Source of the DNA: Candidatus Babeliales bacterium
GTDB taxonomy: Bacteria; Babelota; Babeliae; Babelales; CAIQNR01
DNA length: 6,087 nucleotides
Direction: 5' to 3'
Assembly (NCBI GenBank): GCA_021735725.1
Contig: JAIPGS010000064.1
Location: forward strand, 1 to 6,087
Part shown: positions 1 to 4,762 of the stretch, piece by piece
Position numbering within the stretch: the first letter of the stretch is position 1
Layout: every line of letters starts with the position of its first letter
The notes under the pieces: generated by a model
Seen by the model: only the letters and a program-made list of their open reading frames with translations
Databases searched by the model: none
What the model was told of the DNA's origin: nothing
Translations under genes and position numbers: made by a program

Positions 1-10
1 TTTTAAATTT

Positions 11-460
11 TTAATAACCTCTTACAGTTCTTTTGGGTTTTGGCTCTGTATCTTTTTTGTCTTCTTTATTATTATCTATTTTAAAACTACAAATTTTAAT
101 AGATCCAGTAATAAAGCTAATAGTAAAAACTCCCAAAAATAACATTAAAATAAGTTTAACGTGGCTATAATTACCAATATAAACAAACAAATCATTTACT
201 TTGGAGTTGTTTGTCCAAATACCGATTAAAGCATGGATGTCGTCAAGAAACATCTTCAATAACACAACAACTAACACGCTACCAGCCAATTCTTTCAAAG
301 ATCCAAAATATATAATTACGCCAATTAAAAAAATGGTTACAAAAGCTGACAGAATACCAAAACCAGCAATAATTAAAATTACCAATAATACAATTGTTAT
401 AATACTGGCAATAATTTTAGCAAGCCTGCTTTCTTGTAAAATCTGAAAAAGACTATTCAT
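11..460 (-). CDS. Small multi-pass membrane protein, function unknown
   Basis: A 149-residue, strongly hydrophobic protein that I do not recognise. Hydrophobic stretches at about residues 14-35, 38-55, 57-70 and 100-124 suggest three or four membrane-spanning helices, separated by a polar loop around residues 80-97. The protein ends in a charged, Lys/Glu/Asp/Pro-rich tail (about 125-149) that is probably cytoplasmic. There is no clear signal peptidase site. The ATG at 458-460 is well supported: a GGAGG Shine-Dalgarno (466-470) sits 5 nt upstream, and consensus promoter hexamers lie further up (507-536). The gene lies outside the integrated element, on the chromosome just downstream of the original tRNA-Gly terminator, so it is host rather than cargo. 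It is unlike the element genes in having a strong ribosome binding site. The reading frame and start are secure; the function is open. Confidence 0.85.
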   Translation of the reverse strand: MNSLFQILQESRLAKIIASIITIVLLVILIIAGFGILSAFVTIFLIGVIIYFGSLKELAGSVLVVVLLKMFLDDIHALIGIWTNNSKVNDLFVYIGNYSHVKLILMLFLGVFTISFITGSIKICSFKIDNNKEDKKDTEPKPKRTVRGY

Positions 461-506
461 GTTTTCCTCCTTTTTTAAAATTATGTTAAATAACTATTAA
501 TTTGAG

Positions 507-536
507 ATTATACACAATATACAAAAGATTTGTCAA
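507..536 (-). promoter_or_regulatory. Sigma-70-type promoter for the small membrane protein gene
   Basis: On the minus strand a perfect -35 hexamer TTGACA (536-531) and a perfect -10 hexamer TATAAT (512-507) are separated by 18 bp. The predicted transcript starts near 500, giving a leader of about 40 nt that contains the GGAGG site at 466-470 ahead of the ATG at 460. Confidence 0.8.
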
Positions 537-582
537 TAAAAAAGACCTAATTAATTTTTTCATATTATTCAATAAACCAATT

Positions 583-608
583 AAAAAACAGAGTTTTTAA
601 ACTCTGTT
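583..608 (-). terminator. Original chromosomal terminator of tRNA-Gly
   Basis: The arms AACAGAGT (587-594) and ACTCTGTT (601-608) form a perfect stem closed by a short T/A loop. Read on the minus strand, the stem runs directly into a T-run (complement of the A-run at 583-588), the form of an intrinsic terminator. It lies 17 bp outside the left attachment copy. Before integration it would have followed the tRNA-Gly 3' end directly, so it is best read as the ancestral tRNA terminator, now separated from the tRNA by the element. It could also weakly stop plus-strand transcription. Confidence 0.7.
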
Positions 609-624
609 CTTCATAAAAAAAATA

Positions 625-646
625 TGAGCGGGTAACGGGAATCGAA
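625..646. repeat. Left attachment site (duplicated tRNA-Gly 3' end)
   Basis: This 22-bp sequence is identical to 5916-5937, which covers the T-loop, the 3' side of the T-stem, the acceptor 3' strand and the discriminator of tRNA-Gly on the minus strand. Here the similarity to the tRNA stops after position 646, so this is only the tRNA tail left by recombination within the T-arm. It marks the element's left border. Confidence 0.9.
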
Positions 647-656
647 ACAGAGAAAC

Positions 657-694
657 AAAAAAGACAATAAGCCCGTATATACGAATTATTGTCT
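657..694 (-). terminator. Probable intrinsic terminator of the leftward R-M operon
   Basis: The arms AGACAATAA (662-670) and TTATTGTCT (686-694) pair perfectly over 9 bp. On the minus strand the stem is followed by a T-run (complement of A657-A662). The 15-nt loop contains the palindrome CGTATATACG (674-683), which could form a second small stem. It lies about 170 nt past the last gene of the leftward operon and just inside the element border, where it would keep that transcript out of the host gene. The AT-rich stem makes it a weaker call than the two tRNA terminators, and the palindrome may instead serve recombinase binding. Confidence 0.5.
670..681. repeat. Left copy of a 12-bp repeat shared by both element ends
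   Basis: AGCCCGTATATA occurs here, 23 bp inside the left core, and again at 5858-5869, 46 bp inside the right core, in the same orientation. In the excised circle the two copies would flank the core on either side, the arrangement expected of integrase arm-type sites. Confidence 0.55.
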
Positions 695-764
695 ATTATT
701 AGGTAATTATTGTTTAATCTGTAATTATCTAAAACTACTCAATATATCTACTTTTATCACCATC

Positions 765-800
765 TGGGCAACATATGGTCAACGCTTTTAGCGGGGCAAT
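765..800. repeat. Left GGGCAAC repeat cluster, candidate arm-type sites
   Basis: GGGCAAC at 766-772, GGTCAAC at 777-783 and GGGCAAT at 794-800 lie in the same orientation; the first two are 11 bp apart, about one helical turn. The segment 765-785 matches 5782-5802 at 18 of 21 positions. Paired copies of one motif near both ends of an integrase-bearing element suggest binding by the integrase N-terminal domain or by an accessory protein. Confidence 0.55.
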
Positions 801-864
801 ACAGTGGTGGGGGTAAAGCATTATTAATTGCAATTTTGTGAATAATTACTTTCTTTTCTCATTT

Positions 865-1953
865 TTATTCTTTGCTAAAAGGAAATTTATTAGTGACGTT
901 AACAAGTCCTTTCTCATTCTTATCGTCTTGCTTTAAATGTCCACCTGGTATATGTCTGAACATTGCTTGAACTCCTTCCTGCATCATCACAGATAAAGTC
1001 TCTTTATCTTCTGGATTAGATTCCAAGAAGTCTTCTAAAGTCTGGGCAACATTTTTCCTTTGTTTATTTATATCAGCTAAATCAGAATAAATAAAATAAT
1101 TTTTTGAACTAAAATAAACCCCATAATACAATAGCGCCACCAACGCTAACTTCATAATTCCATATTCCGGAGTGAATATATCGCTAGTTTCCATTTCAAT
1201 TTTACCAATCTTATTTAACCAAAAAACAGCAAAATATAAAATAAAATTTATTGTTATAACAACCATTAAAACATAATAAAATATAGCCCTACTTTTAAGC
1301 CAGCCTCCTTTATTCTTATTTTTTAGTTTTTTAAACTTCCAAAAACCGACATTCTTGCTTATTGGCTTACCTTCTGCTTTTTCTGTATAATCATTTGCTT
1401 GTTTCGCAAAATGTTTTGCTAATATTTTTGTAGCTACTTCGCCTTTACCTTGCTCTATTTCAATTTTTTGTTTATCTAATTTTTCAATTTGAGTTGACAA
1501 TTTTTCTGACAATTCATTAAATTTCTTTTCTGCTTGAACAGCTTTTTTCTGTTGTTCCTGTAATTCTTTTTCATCTTTATTTTTTAACCCAACCTCTTGT
1601 CTTAAATAAATAAGGCTTCCCCTTAAAGTGTTCATCACATCTTGATAAAAATTTTTGACCTCATTTTCATAATTATCATGGGTAGTTGTGAAATTATTTT
1701 CTTGTTTTAGATCGAATGCTCTTAATTGTTCTATAAGCAGAGAAAGTCTTTTAAGTTTTTGATCAATCTGGGTTGTTTCAGTTTCCGTTAAATAATCTTG
1801 GTAGTTTAAATCAGCAAGCTCTTTAAAAAATTGTTAAAGTCTTGTTAGATATGTGTTTGCAGAAGTAAAAATCAAAGGCCCAAAACGATCTTTATCTAGG
1901 GCTATTTTTTCAATATTTTCCTCTAAAAATTTTAATTTTTCATTTTCAACCAT
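865..1953 (-). pseudogene. Coiled-coil, two-transmembrane protein gene with an in-frame TAA at codon 40
   Basis: From the ATG at 1951-1953 the frame runs 362 codons to the TAA at 865-867, broken only by a TAA at codon 40 (1834-1836). Both sides of that stop read as one continuous hydrophilic helical protein, with no shift of frame. Codons about 125-190 are Lys/Glu/Gln-rich with coiled-coil character. Membrane helices lie at about 223-246 and 263-283. A soluble helical tail follows (about 290-345), rich in Gln/Glu and ending with a His-Ile-Pro-Gly-Gly motif. The tail resembles, from memory only, a recurrent uncharacterised coiled-coil membrane protein seen near defence genes. The first start codons after the TAA are the GTG at 1638 and the ATG at 1635, both with no nearby Shine-Dalgarno, so a shorter 257-residue product by reinitiation is possible but doubtful. 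It begins 49 nt after the endonuclease stop, as third gene of that operon. The alternatives to gene decay are a sequencing error or stop-codon readthrough. Confidence 0.7.
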
Positions 1954-1962
1954 ATGTTTAAT

Positions 1963-1995
1963 TTAATTTTTTAATTTCTTTAAGATATCCTCCAT
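1963..1995 (-). CDS. Possible 10-residue leader peptide before the membrane-protein gene
   Basis: An ATG at 1993-1995, 7 nt after the endonuclease stop, opens a 10-codon frame (MEDILKKLKN) ending in TAA at 1963-1965. It is in the same frame as the membrane-protein gene, whose ATG (1953) lies 9 nt beyond this stop. A GGAGG at about 1989-1993 overlaps the ATG itself and is too far from 1953 to be an ordinary ribosome site for it. It may be a coupling peptide, the true N-terminus cut off by a second in-frame TAA, or chance. Confidence 0.2.
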   Translation of the reverse strand: MEDILKKLKN

Positions 1996-2002
1996 ATGAT
2001 TA

Positions 2003-2905
2003 TTAGAATATATTTTCAAATCCTTTTGTGTTAACCCAAAAATTATTAGGATTCTTTTTTATATATTTAATTATTTCTTTTCTTTGTTGTTTAATTTTAT
2101 CTCCGTTCCCATTATTCCCTAAAAGGATATTAGAATAGTTTCCGTCTAAAAATGATATATAATAAATATCTTTTTTAGTTTCTTTTAAACTTAATAGTTC
2201 TATTAGTTCTGAAATTTGCTTATCTTGCCCTCCTCCACCAGTATTTAAATGTTTTGCTTCTAATAAAAACAACTTATTACTGTCCTTTATTAATAAATCT
2301 AACTTTTTATTTTGTTTTTTAGTTTTTATTTTTATGTCTAAATTTTTTCTTACATGTTTAAGATCAAAAGATTTAGAAAATCTAACAACACATTTTTTGT
2401 TTTTATTAAATTCTTCCCAAGTATTAATCTTTTCAAAACCTTTCTTTTCTAAAATAGCTATTAATTTGTTTTCGCCACACGCACCTTTTTTTCTGCCAGA
2501 ATTAGAATCTAATATAGCCTGTATCCATTCTTCTGGTACGGTTTCATTTAATATTCTCTTTTTAAAATATTTTTTAGCTATTTGTTTTAATAAACCAACA
2601 TCTGCTTTTACATAATCTAAAGTATTATCACAAGCATTTATAAAACAAGAAAATTCGGAGCAATTAGAGTATTGGCTTAATGTATCAGCTAATTCTTGAA
2701 AATATTTATCTACAATTTTAGTTTGTTCTTTTTTCTCAATTAAAGTTTGAATAGTAGTTAAAAGTTTTTTTATTTCTTTAGTGTTTTTCAAATAATCTTT
2801 TATGTGTGGGTGTCGTTCATCAAAAATATAAAAATTATCCAAAGCTGGCTCTGGGTTTTCTTGTGATATTTTAAAACAAACTTGATTGTTTGGCGTGTTC
2901 TTCAT
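2003..2905 (-). CDS. Restriction endonuclease (PD-(D/E)XK fold), probably type II
   Basis: A 300-residue protein placed directly after a DNA methyltransferase and overlapping it by 35 nt in another frame, as is typical of restriction-modification pairs. The catalytic core is visible in the C-terminal half. A Gly-Glu-Asn (Glu145) lies on a helix after a basic Gly/Arg/Lys stretch. Asp203 sits in a hydrophobic strand, and Glu216-Ala-Lys218 lies on the next strand, giving the D-X12-E-X-K pattern that binds the metal ions for phosphodiester cleavage. A Gly-rich loop follows at 223-226. The N-terminal 130 residues are helical and may contribute to dimerisation or DNA recognition. The ATG at 2903-2905 has no Shine-Dalgarno, so translation is probably coupled to the methyltransferase. 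The length fits an ordinary type II enzyme. I cannot assign a subfamily or target sequence, and no controller (C) protein gene is visible. Confidence 0.82.
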   Translation of the reverse strand: MKNTPNNQVCFKISQENPEPALDNFYIFDERHPHIKDYLKNTKEIKKLLTTIQTLIEKKEQTKIVDKYFQELADTLSQYSNCSEFSCFINACDNTLDYVKADVGLLKQIAKKYFKKRILNETVPEEWIQAILDSNSGRKKGACGENKLIAILEKKGFEKINTWEEFNKNKKCVVRFSKSFDLKHVRKNLDIKIKTKKQNKKLDLLIKDSNKLFLLEAKHLNTGGGGQDKQISELIELLSLKETKKDIYYISFLDGNYSNILLGNNGNGDKIKQQRKEIIKYIKKNPNNFWVNTKGFENIF

Positions 2906-4007
2906 AATATATGTGATTTAATAATTTATAGGCAAAATCAAATGATATTCTTTTTCTGTTGTTATCACGAAAATTTGTTAAAAAGAAAGAAAAATATTGT
3001 TGTCTGTTTTTATTCAATTCTTCATTAAATTTTTGCATTAATTTTTCTTGCTCTTTTATGGAAATTTCTTTTTTAAAAATTAAATGTGCTAAATTTCTAG
3101 AAGTATTTTTTCCAACAAGCCCTTTAATATCATATTTCCTAATATCTTCCAATTGAATCTTTTTACCATTCTTACTGTCAATCGCCCGTAAAAAAAGTAT
3201 ATTATTTTCTAATGATTTTTTAAAGTCTTTAGAAATCTTAAAATATCTTTTATCTTTTATGTCTTGTAAAGCCATCTCTATTTCAAATTCTCCAGATTTT
3301 AAATAATCTTCAGTTAATCTAAAAATACCTAAATTATTTTTAGTATTTTTTATTCTATTAATAAATTCTCCTCCGAATCGCCAATTATGTTTTTTTTCAA
3401 TGTTAAAGGATATTTTTTTATTTTCTGGATAAATTATTGCCTCTATCTTATTTAAATCTTTTTTTTCTTTTTTCTTTTTAAAATAAAAAGCTACTACATT
3501 ATAAGTTGTATCATCAAATACTTTTTCAGAAAAAATATTTAATTTAACTATTTCAAATTCTTCAAAAAAAATGTTTCTTATTTTTTTGGAATTTTCCGCA
3601 CAAAGAAAATTTAATGGAATAATAATAATTCCTTCTTCACAGCCCATGATTGAAGATATGGAAACCTGATATAAATCTTCAAAAATTACTTTTTCTTTAG
3701 AAAAAAATTGTTCTTTAGTTTGTTTGTCAGCCTTATTTTTATGTAAATATGGAGGATTTGTACAAATAAATTTATATTTTTTAGGGTTATTAATTGAATC
3801 ATTTAACAAAATTGTTTTGTTATTAACATAATTCTTATCACAATCAAAACCAATAACTTTTTTACAGTCATTTTTCTTAGCCCATTTTATTAAATCACCA
3901 CCACCTGCAAAAGGATCATAAACATCCTTATTTTTTATATATTTCTCAAGACCCTGCAATATATAATCAGAGTTAGTGGTAAAAAATTGTCCTAATTGTT
4001 GTTTCAT
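2871..4007 (-). CDS. N6-adenine DNA methyltransferase of a type II restriction-modification system (gamma class)
   Basis: It would transfer a methyl group from S-adenosylmethionine to adenine in the recognition site, protecting the host from the neighbouring nuclease. From the ATG at 4005-4007 the protein has 378 residues with the gamma-class motif order. Motif X is QLGQFFT at 4-10, motif I (AdoMet loop) is DPFAGGGDL at 31-39, an acidic motif II residue is near 55-57, and the catalytic motif IV is NPPY at 84-87. The C-terminal half is the probable target-recognition region. An upstream in-frame ATG at 4062-4064 would add 19 residues. I prefer 4007 because motif X then sits at the N-terminus, as is usual, and because a promoter (4021-4049) lies between the two candidate starts. 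The resulting leader would be only some 6-8 nt with no Shine-Dalgarno. It is the first gene of the leftward operon; its 3' end overlaps the nuclease gene by 35 nt. The specificity cannot be read from sequence. Confidence 0.9.
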   Translation of the reverse strand: MKQQLGQFFTTNSDYILQGLEKYIKNKDVYDPFAGGGDLIKWAKKNDCKKVIGFDCDKNYVNNKTILLNDSINNPKKYKFICTNPPYLHKNKADKQTKEQFFSKEKVIFEDLYQVSISSIMGCEEGIIIIPLNFLCAENSKKIRNIFFEEFEIVKLNIFSEKVFDDTTYNVVAFYFKKKKEKKDLNKIEAIIYPENKKISFNIEKKHNWRFGGEFINRIKNTKNNLGIFRLTEDYLKSGEFEIEMALQDIKDKRYFKISKDFKKSLENNILFLRAIDSKNGKKIQLEDIRKYDIKGLVGKNTSRNLAHLIFKKEISIKEQEKLMQKFNEELNKNRQQYFSFFLTNFRDNNRKRISFDFAYKLLNHIYYEEHAKQSSLF

Positions 4008-4020
4008 ATTCTTTGTATTA

Positions 4021-4049
4021 ATTATAGTATTTATTAACCTAAAAGGCAA
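4021..4049 (-). promoter_or_regulatory. Probable promoter of the restriction-modification operon
   Basis: On the minus strand TTGCCT (4049-4044; 4 of 6 match to -35) and a perfect TATAAT (4026-4021) are separated by 17 bp. The predicted start of transcription near 4014 leaves only about 6-8 nt before the methyltransferase ATG at 4007, so the mRNA would be nearly leaderless. This position also argues against the upstream ATG at 4064. Confidence 0.6.
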
Positions 4050-4110
4050 TTTTAATTTTATCATTGCGATGACTATATTTTTTTAAAATATTTATAAAAT
4101 TTTTTTCAAA

Positions 4111-4192
4111 TTACCCCAAATTCACAAAACTTATTAGCTTAGATTAGCTATGTTTTAGAGTTACCCCAAATCTTACCCGTAACTTTTGTGAA
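4111..4192. repeat. Repeat array, candidate operator or excisionase-binding sites
   Basis: The 11-mer TTACCCCAAAT occurs at 4111-4121 and 4161-4171, exactly 50 bp apart, and a related TTACCCGTAA follows at 4173-4182. Between the 11-mers lies a tandem ATTAGCT (4133-4139 and 4143-4149) spaced 10 bp, one helical turn. The inverted pair TTCACAAAA (4121-4129) and TTTTGTGAA (4184-4192) flanks the array. Helically phased direct repeats suit cooperative binding by a small winged-helix protein such as the element's own excisionase, but the binder is inferred. Confidence 0.5.
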
Positions 4193-4196
4193 CTCT

Positions 4197-4338
4197 GTTT
4201 TGCTATGGTGTATTTATTCCTTTTAATTAAAATATTTTAGTTTGTTGCAAGGTAATATCTTTTTTCGGACGGACTGCCCAGCCGGCCGAAAAAAGATTGC
4301 TTGCCAAACTGATATTTAAAAAGGATAAAAAAGCAAAC
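4197..4338. repeat. Long imperfect inverted repeat with GC-rich tip
   Basis: The inner stem is 12 perfect bp: 4257-4268 (ATCTTTTTTCGG) with 4286-4297. Inside it, CGG (4270-4272) can pair with CCG (4282-4284). Outward, GCAAG (4247-4251) pairs with CTTGC (4300-4304) and AGTTTG (4239-4244) with CAAACT (4305-4310). Weaker AT-rich pairing continues: CCTTTT (4219-4224) with AAAAGG (4319-4324), and GTTTTGCT (4197-4204) with AGCAAAC (4332-4338) plus one bulge. The tip is unusually GC-rich for this window. Neither strand has a T-run after the stem; the arms themselves carry T6 then A6, so it is not an ordinary terminator. It may be a structured RNA, a single-stranded DNA structure used in replication or transfer, or a small inserted palindrome. 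Confidence 0.6.
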
Positions 4339-4474
4339 AAAGCTCTTATCTCTAAACTTGATTATAACCACACATCTAACGAAAACTATTTGCCCGATAG
4401 CTAAAGTTAGCCAAATTATGTAAATGGTTACAATCTATATGAAATACAGATAATCTTAGAAAGTTTGCTTAACC

Positions 4475-4556
4475 TTAAAAAATAATGATAGAGTAATACA
4501 ATATGTTGTTTCAGACTTTCATTTGAAAGACACTGTATTGCTCTTTAACAATTAAT
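4475..4556 (+). promoter_or_regulatory. Structured leader of xis-int with boxA-like sequence
   Basis: TGCTCTTTAACA at 4539-4550 equals the boxA sequence I recall from Escherichia coli rRNA leaders, bound by NusB-S10 for antitermination, and it ends 6 nt before the excisionase ATG. It overlaps the right arm of an inverted repeat (4490-4500 with 4534-4544, one G-U pair) that encloses a small hairpin (4516-4520 with 4525-4529). A weak promoter fits upstream: TTAAAA (4475-4480), 16 bp, TACAAT (4497-4502). An alternative, TTGAAA (4523-4528) with TAACAA (4546-4551), would give a leaderless mRNA and would make the boxA match fortuitous. No Shine-Dalgarno is present. Confidence 0.4.
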
Positions 4557-4754
4557 ATGACTGGTTTAAATACAAACATAGACAAACTATATAACATAAA
4601 TGATATATCCAAACTTCTTGGAGTCTCTAAAATAACCATATATAGGTTAGTAGAATCAAAGAAAATACCCTGCTATAGGATAAAAGGATGTATTAGATTT
4701 TCAGGGGAAGATATCAAAAATTATCTAGATAGTATTCGTATTGAACCAGTCTAG
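4557..4754 (+). CDS. xis: Excisionase-family DNA-binding protein (MerR-like winged helix-turn-helix)
   Basis: A 65-residue protein with the compact winged helix-turn-helix of the excisionase/HTH_17 family. After a short N-terminal tail, residues 13-36 give the helix-turn-helix (asparagine-aspartate start, LLGVSKITIYRLV core), followed by the wing with IPCYRI at 37-42 and the closing RFSGEDIKNYL helix at 47-57. Such proteins bind att DNA and steer the integrase towards excision; some also act as repressors. An in-frame TGA at 4524-4526 excludes any longer ATG start. It is directly upstream of the integrase with 8 nt between them, so the two are probably co-transcribed. The start has no Shine-Dalgarno and is preceded by the boxA-like leader. 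The family is clear; excisionase rather than regulator function is inferred from the neighbouring integrase. Confidence 0.85.
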   Translation: MTGLNTNIDKLYNINDISKLLGVSKITIYRLVESKKIPCYRIKGCIRFSGEDIKNYLDSIRIEPV

Positions 4755-4762
4755 ATAAATAT

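Larger units (their letters stand above)
647..864. other. Non-coding left end of the element (candidate attP arm)
   Basis: About 220 bp without a credible gene. It holds a stem-loop (657-694), a 12-bp copy of a repeat also present at the right end (670-681), and a cluster of GGGCAAC-like heptamers at 766-772, 777-783 (one mismatch) and 794-800 (one mismatch). An AT-rich octamer GTAATTAT occurs at 703-710 and 721-728. Because the 670-681 and 765-785 segments are matched near the right end, this stretch is best read as the recombinase-binding arm of the attachment site, which also carries the terminator of the leftward operon. Confidence 0.6.
4065..4556. other. Divergent regulatory region between the R-M and xis-int operons
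   Basis: About 490 bp with no credible coding frame; short plus-strand ATG frames near 4418, 4424 and 4485 end within a few codons. It contains a repeat array (4111-4192), a long imperfect inverted repeat with a GC-rich tip (4197-4338), a small palindrome GCTAA-AG-TTAGC (4400-4411), and the structured leader of the excisionase gene (4475-4556). Its position between two divergent units, one for maintenance and one for mobility, suggests joint control or excisionase binding here. Confidence 0.6.

Noticed and set aside
201..446. Plus-strand open frame opposite the small membrane protein
   Set aside because: It is antisense to a gene with strong SD and promoter and has no ribosome site; similar shadows exist at 2334-2615, 2959-3156 and 5254-5454.
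791..814. G-rich stretch as a G-quadruplex
   Set aside because: Only two runs of four or more Gs are present; four G-tracts are needed.
1041..1052. 12-bp match to the left arm repeat (TCTGGGCAACAT, also at 763-774)
   Set aside because: It is a lone copy inside coding sequence, about 400 bp from the core and without a helically spaced partner; probably chance.
865..1638. A normal 257-residue gene starting at 1638
   Set aside because: There is no nearby ribosome site, and the frame continues upstream as plausible protein to an ATG at 1953 with a single TAA; the shorter frame looks like the remnant of a longer gene.
1834..1836. TAA reassigned to an amino acid in this organism
   Set aside because: The membrane protein (11), nuclease (2003), methyltransferase (2871) and integrase (5911) genes all end in TAA at sensible places.
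4008..4064. Upstream ATG at 4064 extending the methyltransferase by 19 residues
   Set aside because: It would precede the well-matched promoter at 4021-4049, and motif X of gamma-class enzymes normally sits at the very N-terminus, which the 4007 start provides.
4257..4297. GC-tipped hairpin as an intrinsic terminator
   Set aside because: The T-run lies in the 5' arm and an A-run in the 3' arm on the plus strand; by symmetry the minus strand is the same, so no U-tract follows the stem in either direction.
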